The position numbers were made by a program, and so were the translations under genes. A stretch of 64,000 nucleotides of DNA, from positions 46,001 to 110,000 of the forward strand of contig MU401562.1 in assembly GCA_022579005.1 (NCBI GenBank), written 5' to 3'. Position 1 is the stretch's first letter. Each line of letters begins with the position of its first letter. This document shows positions 33,979 to 46,664 of the stretch, piece by piece. Below the pieces are notes generated by a model, which ran no database searches, was not told the DNA's origin, and saw nothing but the letters and a program-made list of their open reading frames with translations. This stretch comes from Poronia punctata (taxonomy: Eukaryota > Ascomycota > Sordariomycetes > Xylariales > Xylariaceae).

Positions 33979-36900
33979 TTTGACTTTTTGACTTTTTGAC
34001 TTTCTGACTTGACTTTTTGGGGAAAGACAAGAATCTTGTGATGAATGAACAATCCCTATATGTTTCAAGAAGATTGAGATTGAGGAGAGAGAGAGAGAGA
34101 GAGAGAGATGAGGGTTGAAAAGCCGCTGGTGAAGAATTAGAGAAGAAGAAACATCTTCGTCCGACCTTTGACGTGCTTTTATTCTCTTCTAGAAGGAATC
34201 TCCCCCTGGTTCTTTTTCTTTTTCATCTTTGGGGCTTGTCTAAGTCTTCCTTTACTCTATCCTAAGTTCGTGATAGTCTAACATCTCGGGTCGTGCCATG
34301 TCTGACCTAGACCCAAACTTGCGATAACATGGTTCGACGAAGGATTTTGCACTTGAGAGGTTGAAATTACACATACACACACACACACACCCACACACCC
34401 ACACACCTACAGGCAGACAGACACACACACACCTGAAAGGCTGAATCGGGTCATACAGCTGCATACTTCCCCGTTCGTCATTCGGAAGCCGAAATAGGAA
34501 ACCTCTCCTCGCCTTCCTGCAATGTTGCCCCACAAAGGTACCATGCGGCTGACGGGCGGGGAGGGGGTATCCATCCAATCAGAAGATACAGACCAAGCCC
34601 CAAAAATAAACCCCGGACGGTAAGGGAATAAACCACGTGAAATCCGCTCGCGTTTTTTTTTCTTTTTCTTTGTCCTTCGTTAAACATCTATACCTGCATG
34701 TACCTACGTGTATGTGTAGCTAGGGTAGGTATAATAGCTCGAGATATTAAGATGTTGGGTACACAAATAGGGTTCGAACCGTTGGATCCGGATCACGAAA
34801 AAGACCGGGATCGGGATCAGAACCAGGACCGGTCACCGGGATGAGAATAGTTGGTTAGTTCGCTACTCTACTCTTTCACTCGAATTCTAGAACTTGTAGG
34901 CTAGAATAATCGGAACCGTTGCGGAATTCTCGGAGCAAAGGAATTGTTTCTCTCCCTACTTAGATAGGTAGACAGTAGAAACATATGGAACGTGGAAGTT
35001 ACCTAATCTCAGCTCCGACATACCTTACATTGCATGAAGCCGTTGGAGATTGAATACAAAACCATGTGCTCGCTTATGAGTTCCCACGAAGGCGGGATGA
35101 CACCTAGACCCATGTTGTTGGGTTTAGTGTGGGTAATGTTGCATACGAGTCTGCCTTGATGACCCGAGCCACGAAACTTTGTCTCCTCCGGAATCTCCGG
35201 GTGGCTGGGCTGGCTGGAAGTGTACCTATTCCTATAGATATACGTTCATAATGATCAACAAGGCTTAGGCTTAGATTACAACGATAGATATGTGTTGGAA
35301 TACACTCGGCGTAGGTAGGAGGTAGGTATCTCTGAGCTGTGCTAGATCTAGGTATTGTAGTCTGTAGATAGAGTCTGTATTTGCTTACCTACGTGTATAC
35401 GTCTTCTGCCTGCTGTACTTTGATGTTGTTCTATTAAAGACCTCTTAAGTCCGATGGAATACAGTATGACCGAATTTCCCTAGGAAGCAACTCCAACCCA
35501 ATTAAACTTAGCCTCCTAGTCACAGTTCAGACTACCGGGGGTCTGTTACCGTATTGACTTATTGTTATTGCACCAGGGGATAATGTTTCTCTGAGAAGCA
35601 GGGCTCTTTTGCGTCTACTCATATAGGCTTGGTCTTGGTCTGTATACATAGGGGGTGGGCTAGTCCGCATCGGAACCGTGACACCTCTACATATCTACCT
35701 AGGTATTGTATTTGAATCGTGTCTTGGAAGACTTGAAGCTATTCGCAGCCTCCTTCAATGCAATTTTATGACCTTTCCATACCTTTTCGTCGTCACAAGG
35801 TTAAGCAAGGCCCTCAAAATAGGAAAATGAGGCGTAGAAGACACAAGGCGATTGCTTTAATATTTAAAGACTCGACTTGCCTCGCGAGATCGGCCTATAC
35901 TCGTACGTCCGTAGGGTAGGCCCTAATCTACCTTCATACCATGCGTGGCTGCCCCTGCTACCAACAACGATCCCTCTCTTATACCCCTTTACAGCCATTG
36001 GTTACCAACCCACGTGCGACCCTACATACCACCCGTACCTGCATCCCCTATTCCCAGTTATATGCGTGTACGCGTATCTTAACAGGCTAGAACCTATCCC
36101 CTCTATAAACACCTCTAACTTGTTCAAGTAGGTAGGTAGGTAGGTAGTCGCCGCTCTGCCCTGTCCGTAGTCCTGTAGCTCGCTTCAACTAGGCGGAGTT
36201 AAGTGTGTACCTTTTTAGGACGGGAGATCCATCCCACCTAGGCAAGTAGCAACATCTTCATGACTGAAACCTGGGTTAGGTGAGTAGAATAGACAGACCT
36301 GCAAAAAGATAAACCAGAACATTATTTAGCCAACGTAGGTATTTACCCCGATAAACCCTACCCTTAGAGTCAGTCACTACTAAAGTGGATATACCTGTTC
36401 GTACCAACCCTCATCTCTTTGGAAAGATTCAACCAAAATCCATTCCCCTTGAACATAAAGTCAAACCTACAAGTAGTCGGAAATTAAATGCTAGTAGGTA
36501 CCTATACTCCAGGACAGGTTTCGTGGGGGGTAAACCACACACAGACACGCAGCCCTGATTTAAGTAACACCCCACACACATTACATACCTACCCCGGGAA
36601 AAGGTTCATCTCCGAAATATATCGGATTTAACAGGGAGCAACCAAGCAAGCCCCATCCCATCCCCTTTCTCTTTAGGTACCTAAACAAGAACAGGAATAA
36701 GCTGAGAACCCTAAGCTAGGCGGTAGGTAGTACCTTGCAGAACAGACAGGGAACGTCCGCATACATACCTTACCTTACCTTACCTTACCCCTTACATGCC
36801 GCTTCTAGGGCCGGGTCAGGGAATATTTCCACATGTCTACTTACACAGGTGGGGGGGGGGGGTAAAACTTGGTGAAGAGGATCTGCAGTAGGAGTAGGTT

Positions 36901-37887
36901 AGACAGGCGAGCACGAAGGTGTGTCTAACCACAACAGGGTACCCCCCTTATAGCTTACTAAGGGGGAGAGGTTCTCTGGACGTGTTTACTTCTGTGCTGT
37001 ACCGTAAGCTTCTTTAGAGACAGTGCAGTGCAGTGCAGTGCCGGATGGGTGTGTGTGTGTGTGTGTGGGTGTGTTTGTGTCCGGGCGTGAGTTAACAATA
37101 ACTACCACTGTCTACAAGTTGTACATATCTAAAGTACCTACCTTACCTAGGTAAGTATGTACCTAAGCACAAGAGAATTTTGTAAAATCTGCTTAGAATC
37201 TATTTCCTAGTCCGCCGTGTGTACGTGTATGACCTTTTACATACTCCCATGTTTTCACTCCTTGTAACAAAGTCTACATACGTATCAGGCAGTCTATTAC
37301 TTATATTAAGTAGTTCTATGTATCTCTATCTTATCTAATCTTGAGACACTCTAATGAAATCTTTCTTTTTCTTTTTTAATAGACCTCTAAATAGCTCATC
37401 CTACTCGTAAGTATTCATCTTGTTCTTTGCAAGCAGCTTATCATCACAGCCTATCGCCCCCCTCTATATTTATGGCAGAAAGAAAGCTATCAATCTCAAG
37501 ACAGGAAAGAATAATTTCCCACTTGATTTGATGCCCAAAGAAAGATTTTCACAAAATGTAAATATGCAAAAGGGATGTCTTTGAAATTCTGTATTATGTA
37601 AGCGAAGCTCTAATTCTACTTTTATATATACGACCCTATAATGGGTATAGGTATGGGGTATACGGGACTATGAGAATCCTTTTCCCCTGCCAAGATTCGG
37701 TTTCTTCCCTCCTCTCTCTCTCAGTCTGAATTGGACCAGTGGGGCTAGAGCATTCTGTACGCACACTAGTTGCGTCTTTTTGGTCTTTTTTTCTTTTTTC
37801 TTCCCGTGCCACCTGGACCGGAGAACATTGTTTTGAACAAGGAAAAAAGGGGGTTAGCGCTAGATGATTATTTGCGGTTATTGGTTA
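33979..37887. other. Long intergenic region upstream of the PatF-like gene
   Basis: 3.9 kb with no supported gene. The first 200 bases are the PatF-like promoter and leader, with a GACTTTTT-type repeat (33981-34018) and a GA microsatellite (34085-34107). Further on come a CA-rich run (34375-34435), CACGTG at 34635, a fragment like the left-flank inverted repeat (35336-35349), TACTCGTA at 35898 and 37402, a G-run at 36849-36861 and a GT run near 37050-37075. Short frames such as 35877-36131 carry no protein features. Confidence 0.65.
33981..34018 (-). repeat. GACTTTTT tandem repeat in the PatF-like leader
   Basis: Four to five imperfect copies of TGACTTTTT lie immediately 5' of the PatF-like ATG. 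On the coding strand the leader is thus A-rich, AAAAAGTCA-like. Confidence 0.8.
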
Positions 37888-39816
37888 TTAACCACCAGCA
37901 ACAAACTCCATCTGCAACTTCTCCCTCTTCATCAAGAGCGAAGAAATGACCATGATGGCACCGGATACGATAATCAACGTATACGAGTAATCAATCGCTT
38001 GAACCAGAACCTCCAACGCCGCCTCCTTCACCTCCGGCGCGGCCGTTTGGAGAACGGTAGATCTCGCGCCGGCAATAGCGGCCGTGATATCCTCGACGGA
38101 ATATCCGGCGGGCGTCAGGATGGGCAGTAGGTTTTCGAAAGCCGCGTTTTGGAAGATCGTGTTGGAGAGGGCGAGGGAGACGAGGACGCTGCCGGATTGC
38201 GCGATGTTGATGAATTGGATAGAGTCCGCCACCTCGTCCTGGCCGACTTTGGCAGGCGCGACGGAATAGGCGGCTTGGTAGGCGCCCATGCCGATCCCGA
38301 CGAGGATCGAGTATCCGTAGATATTGGCGTTGGCAATGGTTGTCGTGCTGGTGTAGAGAAGTGCGCCGCCGACGGTGGTGAAGATGCCGCAGATCAGGAA
38401 CCATAACATGTAGTAACCGCGCGCCATGAAGTAGCCGTTTAGCAGCACGACTACGACGTAGAAGACGATGAAGGGGAGTAGGCGGACGGCGGCTTGGATT
38501 CCGTTGTCGTCACGCACGAATTGGAAGAATAAGGGGAGGTAGTAGATGGTGACGAAGAGGCCACCGCCGAGACAGCATGTGGCGATGAAGAGGAGGAGCA
38601 TGGTCCAGTTGCGTAGGAAGTGGCAGTGGAACAGACGGTTGTCTTTGCTGGTGAAGAGCATAAGGGGTTGTTGAATGGCGAATAGGACGGTGCAAACGCC
38701 AAAGACGACGTAAAGCGCAATCATCCGGCCGTCTTTCCAATCCCAGATGGAACCACCAAAGGTGAAGATTAGAGCGAAAGCGAGGAAGAGGCCGACGCTG
38801 AGGATTGTGCCAACCCAGTCGATGGACTTGAGTCGCTGCCATAGACCAACGCCGGGACGGGGCTGGATAGATGGCAGAAGGAAGATGTAGATGGGAGCTG
38901 CGGCTGCGAAAATGAACAGGTTTAGATAAAAGGCCTACATGCACAAAGAAAATTAGAATATCTCATACACCAGGACCTGGAGAGTGGAGTGAACGCACCC
39001 AACGCCAACCGCTCGACGAACTGTCAGCCAACGAACCTCCAATGACAGGCCCAAGAATTGCGCCAGTACCATAAACCAATACAACAGCAGCCATGTACAC
39101 ACTACGTTCCTTTGGTGTAGTAAGGTTCTGAATCATGTTCAGGTTACTGTTTGCAAATGTTAACATGTCATCTTGACAACATCATAACGGGTATGAGGAA
39201 GAAAAGGGGGGTTGTGAAGATAAGAGTAAAGGGGGCGAGATCATAAAGGGGTAAGAAGTCAAGAGAAGGAGAAAACATACCCTAGATACATGCCAGCACC
39301 TCCAGCACCAGCCCATACACGACCAACGATCAAGGCGTCCATGTTGGGAGCAGCACCACAGAGGGCGCTACCGGCAGCAAACATCAACAACGACCCTACG
39401 TATAGCCATTTGATGTCGAAGATGGCATAGGCTTTTCCACTAGACCACCCTAAGTGTTAGCGCCGGCATTTGAAGCGAGATTTGAAGCGAGGAAACAAAC
39501 GGTAGATGACTTACATGGGCAATGTGATGGCAGTTGATCCCAGAGGGAAACCGATACCGAGCCAGCCAAGTTGATTCACATGACCAAAAGAGTTGACGAC
39601 GGCACCTTGAATAGAGGCGACGATGGTGTTATCCAAACCGTATAGGAAATTGGACGAGAAGACGGCCACGCAAATCAAGGCCCACTTGAAGCCGGTGATG
39701 GACCTCTCATCCGACTTGGGCTGCATGTCCGAATCACCACTGCTGCTGTTGTTATTCTCCATGACACCACGGGAGGCCGGCAGACCCTGCGCCTGCTTCT
39801 CCTCGTCGGCAGCCAT
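37888..39816 (-). CDS. Major facilitator superfamily drug/metabolite exporter
   Basis: Four exons (39816-39515, 39439-39281, 39146-38999, 38934-37888) give 551 residues. After an acidic/polar N-terminal tail of about 45 residues the protein is a string of hydrophobic helices, consistent with the 14-helix DHA2 group that includes many mycotoxin exporters. The antiporter motif region reads YGTGAILGPVIGGSLAD, preceded by GRVWAGAGGAGMYLGN and the LTTPKER loop. It probably exports the cluster product across the plasma membrane by proton antiport, like PatC in patulin clusters. It shares a divergent promoter with the SDR at 41526. No defect is visible. Confidence 0.93.
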
Positions 39817-41525
39817 GGTCCGCGTTTTTTTCAGCCTTGGCTTATCTCAGCTGAAAAACAGGGTTGATTACTACGCGTCCCGGGCCAGTTGGCAGCTCGA
39901 CAGGGGAGCTTTGACCGATTTCAAGACGATTCAAGAAGAAGAAACGAACGGAAAAGAATCGAGTCTCCCGAAATACGTCAAGAGGTGCGATGAATATCAA
40001 GTCACACGAGACGATAAATTAGGAGTAAAGAGGGAATGAATTACTGTAAATACCAAACCTCTACAAACATTTCCGAACATTGAGTGTAATCATTCAGTGT
40101 GAAATGTGAAATGTGAAATGTGAAATGTGAAACTTTTTCGGCGACAACTACGGCGTTAAGACTCTTGTGTAGGTACCATTTCTCCAACATCCACCGACAC
40201 AACCAAAACAACCAATCCAAAGCAACCAAGCAAACAACCGGCCCAAAAGTCCAAGAAAGCAGGTACGTACGTGTACGAGTACGTTATTACGAAGTAGGTG
40301 AGGAAAAGAAGAGAAGTGAAGAAGCGACGCCTGTTCCGTCCCCACCTGCCAAACTACCTAAAAGCCTAAACGCCGAAATGACCTCCGACAGCTCCTTTCG
40401 GCTAGTACCCGCAACGCGACCGAAATCCTGCCCTGCCCGTTCCAGCAGAGTGGAGCAACAAAAGAGCGGCAGCTAATGCGTGGACCTTGTTGAAGGCTTA
40501 GAAACCCGCACCTCCGCCAAGACCCGTTGCCGGGGCTGCTTTTTCCCCCATAAAACATACTTCCAAACATGCCCCTTTCGGCTGCGATTTCAATACGTGT
40601 ACATTATGTACTAGGGATCCATCCATCTTTGGGTATGTATGTCACTCGGATGGAATCTTTCTTTCGGTCTAATGAGAAGATCGAAGCCTCGTGGTACAAT
40701 CGAAGAAAAAGAACAGAAAGGACGAACATGTTACATACTACTGTTACCTACATACATTATATGAGGGTCTGGTCGGTCAGAGTTTGTTGGTTTCCCAATA
40801 GGAGGGCTACTCCAAGGACCAACAACCACTCTCCAAGAGAGGATACCAAATCATACCATAGGTGCCAATAGAATGCCGGGATTTCCAATATGAGAATTCA
40901 GATCGCGATGTCATTGCCGTTGACATACTGTGAGATGGTGCAACGTATCAGTCGATGAAAAAAAGAAGTGGATGAAAGTGGACGTGGCTGTTTCGGCAGT
41001 TTTCACTTCATCCCTATACCGATTTTAGTACATCATTGGAAATAAACAATCATGTGGCGTGTACGAGTAGGTTTGTATCTCCGAAAGCAAAGCCTTGTGT
41101 TTCCGATATCTCATACGTAAGGTAGGCAAGGTAGGTTACAGGTAACGTCTACGAGTAAGTAGTTGTACAATGAAACGGAAAGGGGAACTGAACGGAAACC
41201 GAGACGAGAGATGCATAAACTACCTACCGTACGTACGGGTAATCTATAAACCAACAACCCCCTGATCGACATACAAAAGGACAACAAGCCAATCTCAGCT
41301 TCAGCCTTCAAAATAGTAAGAGAAACAGTCATCTACCAATCCTACTCTTTTCATATAATCCATCCAGCTCTCTCATATACTTTATACATCGTCAACTTCA
41401 TCATCTCTCCGCCCCTACCCCCTTTAACAACCTCAGTCCAGCCATCACGAGTTCACAACTACCACTCTTCCTCGATATTCTCAACCCCTTAACCAAAAAA
41501 ACGAAAAACCAAACCAAACCAAACC
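39817..41525. promoter_or_regulatory. Divergent promoter of MFS exporter and SDR
   Basis: This 1.7-kb bidirectional region has three copies of the octamer TACGAGTA (40274, 41062, 41150), a near-palindrome TACCGTACGTACGGGTA at 41225-41241, and a five-copy GTGAAAT-type tandem at about 40097-40132. No convincing open frame lies inside. Confidence 0.55.
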
Positions 41526-42425
41526 ATGCCATCCGCCGAAACATACGTAACCTACCACCGAACGACCTATCCCTACATAGACCCAACCCAACCCAAACTC
41601 TCCTGCGCCGGTAAAACCGTCCTCATAACCGGCGGCGGGTACGGCATAGGAAAAGGAATAGCGCGATCCTTCGCCTCGGCCTCGACCACGAACCTAATCC
41701 TCGTCGGCCGGACCCTGACCGCCCTCCAAGCAACCAAAGCCGAGTTGGAAGCCGAATTCCCATCCACAAGAGTTCATATCTACTCCGTCGACATTACCGA
41801 TTCCGCCGCCGTGTCAGATCTTTTTACGAAAGTGTCTTCTTCTATGGGAGTCGTCAACGTTCTCGTTAATAACGCGGCATATCTCTCCGAGATCAGCACG
41901 CTCCGCGACTCCGACCTGAAAGATTGGTGGCGAGGATTCGAGGTGAATATCCTGGGGACGATGACCATGACACAGGCATTTCTCCGCCAGGGCCAGGACC
42001 AGGTCGGAAATGGAGAAAAAGGAAACGAAAAAGGAAAGGTGGTAATCAACATCAACACCTCGGTAGCTCATTACGGCGTCTTCCCCACCTATTCCTCCTA
42101 CACGGGGAGTAAGATGGCATCAGCAAGAATCACAGAATGTCTACAAGCCGAGGAGCCGGACGTCCGTTTCGTGAGCCTGCAACCGGGCGGTGTCGACACG
42201 GCCATGTACGCGAAATTCCACATGCCCGAGGATTACGCCATGACGGATATCCGGCTACCGGGCGATACGTGCGTCTGGTTGGCGAGTGACGAGGCGGATT
42301 TCCTGAGGGGCAGGTTCGTTTGGACGAATTGGGATGTTAGGGAGTTGATGGCGAGGAAAGAGAGAATCGTGAGGGAGAAGGAGCTGACGACTATGTTGAA
42401 GCCTATCGAGGGGGATCTTTACTAA
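41526..42425 (+). CDS. Classical short-chain dehydrogenase/reductase
   Basis: An intronless gene of 299 codons. The N-terminal extension of about 30 residues is followed by TGGGYGIGKG (cofactor motif, near 37), NNAAY (near 110), a catalytic Ser in INTSVAHYG and YSSYTGSK with the Tyr-Lys pair. The C-terminal end carries GRFVWTNWDVRELM, a signature it shares with the SDR at 50925-52226, so the two belong to one subfamily. The role is NAD(P)-dependent oxidation or reduction of a pathway alcohol/ketone. An isoepoxydon-dehydrogenase-like step is possible, but sequence alone does not settle which of the two SDRs would do it. It is divergent from the exporter gene and tail-to-tail with the regulator. 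Confidence 0.92.
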   Translation: MPSAETYVTYHRTTYPYIDPTQPKLSCAGKTVLITGGGYGIGKGIARSFASASTTNLILVGRTLTALQATKAELEAEFPSTRVHIYSVDITDSAAVSDLFTKVSSSMGVVNVLVNNAAYLSEISTLRDSDLKDWWRGFEVNILGTMTMTQAFLRQGQDQVGNGEKGNEKGKVVININTSVAHYGVFPTYSSYTGSKMASARITECLQAEEPDVRFVSLQPGGVDTAMYAKFHMPEDYAMTDIRLPGDTCVWLASDEADFLRGRFVWTNWDVRELMARKERIVREKELTTMLKPIEGDLY

Positions 42426-43894
42426 TCTAATCCTAAACTTTGGGACAGAATAGAGTGGTTGGGAGGTGGGTAGGTAAGTTTCCTGTTTACATGTTTTGAA
42501 GAAAAAGAAATATATTCGTTTCTTTGTTTGGGTTATTTCGCTAATAAATAAATAAATATCTAGAAACTGCCCCTAGGTCTACGAAACCCTTGACGATCAA
42601 ACCCCTTTTATGATAACGAACCACTATTCACGATAACGCAAACCCCTTTTAATTCTGACGACATGACGAAGAAAAAAAGAAAGAAAGGCTACCTACCTAA
42701 CAAGTATAACCTTCCACTCTCTCCATTCCCAAATTCTTGAAGAAGAAGAAAACAAGCCCTTCCAATGGATGGTTGCGTATAGCCAGGTTATGATATCCGG
42801 ACGATACAACAAAGGATGCAAAGGGACAAGAGAACAAGAATGTCACAACACCAGTCACACAACAAATACACCAACAAGTCCACAAGTCAAGCCAACAAAA
42901 TATAAAGGAGGAGAAAAAACACAAGACAAGACAAGAGAATGGAATCGGGAACATCCCTCGAGCCACACAACAGAGCATCCAGACACCTACATACATACAT
43001 ACATCCAAAAACAGCAACAAACATACCAACAAATTACATATAACCAAGTACGTATAAACCTAACCAAATACAATCATTAATATCACAAATAATTACTACC
43101 GAACATGTGCCTGTTCTGTCGGCATCAAAACCAAAAACCGACATTATATCATGAAAAGAATCACATTTATTTATTCATTCATTCAAACAAAACTATCTAA
43201 CTAAAAGATATGGATATCGAAAAATTGAAAAGGTAAGTTCCAATTAACAAGACGAACAAATAAAACATGTCATTTCATTTCTTCCCCTTCTTACTTTTTC
43301 ATCGTGGAAAAAAAAACTGTTGACAAGAAAAGGAGAAAAAAAAAACAGGATTTGGGGACACATAGACGTCATTATTGTGGACATCGTGAAAAAAAAAAAA
43401 CCAGACAAAAGAGGAAATAGTCCGAAGACCAGAGTATAAAAGGAAAAAAAAAAAAAAAAGGGCCACAAATAACAGCGATTACTTGCTCCCAAAAGCTCGA
43501 CATGAAACAACAAAAAAAGACGAATTATGCACACATTCTAACCAACTAACCAACCAACCCATCCCAGGAGACAGAAAGCGAGCCGCCCATCATACCCAAT
43601 TGAACTCCGAGAAAACTTCCCGCCCTACCCAGACCGAGTCCCCGACCCTTTCAGCCCTATTTGCGGGCCCGTCCCGGCCGTGTCGCTTGTTGATATTTGT
43701 ACGTCATGTAGACTCAAAAAGACCAATGGGACTCCTCCGCGCCCATCCGGATCTCCCAAAGTCTACTAAAGAAACTCTATATTCTCCACACATAAAAACG
43801 TTCGCCACCCGCCAAGGTTAGCCGCCGAAACGATCATCGATCGATCATCATCATCATCATATCCACACCATCTCGCGATCACCCGCTAGCGAGG
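42426..43894. other. Intergenic region between convergent SDR and regulator
   Basis: About 1.5 kb between two stop codons. It contains AT-rich simple sequence, poly-A runs near 43390 and 43444, CATA and ATAA microsatellites, and short frames without protein features. I see no gene. Confidence 0.65.
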
Positions 43895-46664
43895 TCACCG
43901 TACTGTAGACCATGGATCCACATGGGTCCCGCTCTCTGGATCTAGTTTACCCCACAACTCGTCCATGGCGTCCCAGTTACCCGGCATACCCGTCGGCTCC
44001 AGCATGAAGTCGATATCGAGCAGTTCACCGTTGGCCAAGGGCGAAGTCATGGGCGGCGGAGGGATAGGCATGTCTTGCGCACTGGAGATGGGAAGATCCA
44101 AAGGATTCGACAAGCCTTGTGGCGGAAGTTGTTGGTTGGGTGGTGTCCGCGACGCCGAAGGGGCATAAGACGACGACCAGCTGCTTGAGCTGTAGAAGCC
44201 GCTAATCACAGTGTCTACGTCATCCGCCAAGTGTCGCGCCTTGGTTACAAGCGGGCCAGCTTCGGGTAACGTATCGCAGAACAGGCCGAGGTTGGTGATG
44301 GCCGTCTCGATGTTCTTGTAAATCCCAGACGTCGAGTGGCTGACGGGGAATGTGTATGCGAACCCGATAATGGTGAAGAAGGCGTCTTTCTGCCAGCGGA
44401 AGACGTCGTAAAGGCCGAACAGCGCAGCCGACGTCGTCAGTCCCGAGTGGATCATGGCGGTTAAAGCCATGGCGTGGTTGAGCGAGGCGTGTGCCTTGCT
44501 ATCGGACATGGGTGTGGGTTCCTCGCATGTGGAGGAGAAGCAGATGAAGGGCCGGTACAGACACATGCAGTAGTAATGGTACTGTAGCTCCAACAGCAGT
44601 CGTTGGCGCTGGCAGTGGATCAGCACGTTCCGGTTTGGACTGAGGTCTATGGGCGCACAGTCTGTGAGAAAGGGCCGGCCGTCGTCTTTCCGCAAGACGT
44701 AATAGCCCTTGGGAACCTGCTGCGTCCACATGTCAAGCGCCTTCATCTGGTCTGTGAGGACACGCGCACATTCTTCCCGGACGCTGCCTTTCTGGGCAAA
44801 GTCATTGTAACCATTCTCACCTACTACACTATCATATTTGGCGTAAAACTCTGACCTAGCAACTCTAACGGCATCAAGGAGACGCAGTGTTTGCGTTTGG
44901 AAGCCAAGCCAAGTGGGACAGTTTCTGTTGGGGAATCAAGGTGAGCAACTGTCGTCGGAGAGATGGGTTGGGGAAGGCTGGGGCGCATGCAGGAGAGCCA
45001 TAAGAAATCACAAAGAGGTACACTTACTCATCATATGGGTAATGCGGAGCAAGCCACCGTGCAGTGTCTGGTAAGTCCGACGGCAAGCGGCAAGTGGGAA
45101 GTGAACTAGACGGACATAAAAGTTAGCCATTTTTGCTCCCCGGAGCACTTCTTCCCTCCTACTTGTAGAGAGAAAGATGACGTGTCGTGACTTGAGCCGC
45201 AACGACGGATGGGGGAGACGACTTACTGATCTATCATGGGCGGTTGACCCATTTCTATCGATATCTTGGCATCCAGGATGTATACACTCCACCAAGTCCG
45301 CCGGGCAACCTCTTGGAGTGGTTCCAGCTCCATCGACGAAGGTTCATTATGTAATCCCAACATCATTGATGTCACTAAATAATTATTTCGTTTTAGTTGC
45401 TACTCTTTTCGATCATGCACGCAACGTCCAGTCATCTCCAACTGCGGCTTTTCTTCTCTTCTCTTTTCTGCTTCTGGTCGCTTTTCTTCTGTCCCTCCGA
45501 GGAAGACGTGACAAAAGGCTGAAGGGGAATAGGATACATTCGTCACACACACACATATGCACTCCACAACACATGAAAAAAGTAGAGAAAACTTACTAAT
45601 GGCTTTTCCAGTCAGAATTTGGGCTCGTTTTAATAAACCGGCTTCCCATAAATATAGGATACTGTATATGTAGCAGTGTACCGTGGTTATCGACGGGTCG
45701 TCGATCATCTGGTCGAGGGTATCTTGGCAACGCTGGTAGTACTGGAACCCAGCCAGGGAGGGATACTCGGGCATGGAACCGTCATCGGATCCCTGAGGCT
45801 CGCTTGTCTGGCGCAGCCTGAAGTTGCCCAACTGAATACACAAGGCCAGGACGATATCCACAAGTGGGGACGGTGTCCGCAGGGCTCCCGGATTACTGTC
45901 ATCTGCCAGAGATTTGAATTCTTTTCTAAAGTGCGCCTCGTTCAGGACGGGGAAGCTGAAATAATGCGATTGCCAAAATAGATCGAGGAAGTGGATCTCT
46001 TGTGCCGGCGGCAGAAAGTTCTTGTGTAGGTAGGTCTGCGTTATTTCGGGCGGGCTGCGCGAGCTGCCGGCGCAAGCGGATATGTCGAGGTCTGTATGGG
46101 GTTGTTGCCGCGCGTTGAGGATGCAGTCGCGCATTCGGTTGAGGAAGAAGGGTAATGAGGCGACGCCGTAAAGGACGGAATCGAGCCTGACGCCGTTGCG
46201 GGAGGGCGAGGGCCTCGTGTTTGCTTGGGATTCGAACAATGATGCCGTCCGTGATAGACTCGTAGGCGATGTGCATTCGCTCTTGGCCTCCATCTGCTTC
46301 TTGTTGTTTTCGTACTCTCGCACCTGGGCGCGGAGGGTGTCGATCTCCCTTTACGCAATTCCACCCCCAACGGTTAGCTCGGTCATTCGAACGCGCGGGG
46401 AGGGTTGCAACGCGGAATTGATACGTACTTGACCGCTTCAGTAATGCTCCGGAACTGCTTCCCTCCCGTCATGCCGCATTCTCGACCGGCTTGCTGGCAG
46501 TTGGAACACGGCCGATGACTATCGCACTTGATCCGGATCAACTTGCACCAGTCGCACGCGCGGCGGACGACGTTTCGTCTTGGCCGGGTCGACGTGGTGC
46601 CGCCATCGTCGCGATTCCCGGTACGAGGCGAGATGCCCTGCTTTAGATCTAACGTTGCAAACAT
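43895..46664 (-). CDS. Zn2Cys6 transcription factor, likely cluster regulator
   Basis: Five exons (46664-46429, 46348-45597, 45374-45227, 45105-45028, 44924-43895) give 747 residues. The binuclear zinc cluster is complete at C37-C63 with spacing C-x2-C-x6-C-x5-C-x2-C-x6-C, preceded by basic residues. A short coiled-coil-like linker follows (EIDTLRAQVREYEN). The middle contains a fungal-specific regulatory domain with RRTWWSVYILD and SIEMGQPPMID. The C-terminal 100 residues are Pro/Ser-rich and acidic, as in activation domains. It probably acts in the nucleus as the pathway-specific activator, in the role of PatL. I chose the ATG at 46664; the frame extends 5 codons upstream only to a GTG. CACGTG lies directly upstream (46678-46683). 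Confidence 0.93.

Noticed and set aside
45375..45596. Continuous minus-strand frame reading through the second intron of the Zn2Cys6 gene
   Set aside because: Splicing at GTAAGT/TTTAG joins the exons in frame into a well-formed regulatory domain. The read-through text is Cys/Ser/Lys-rich and ends in a stop.
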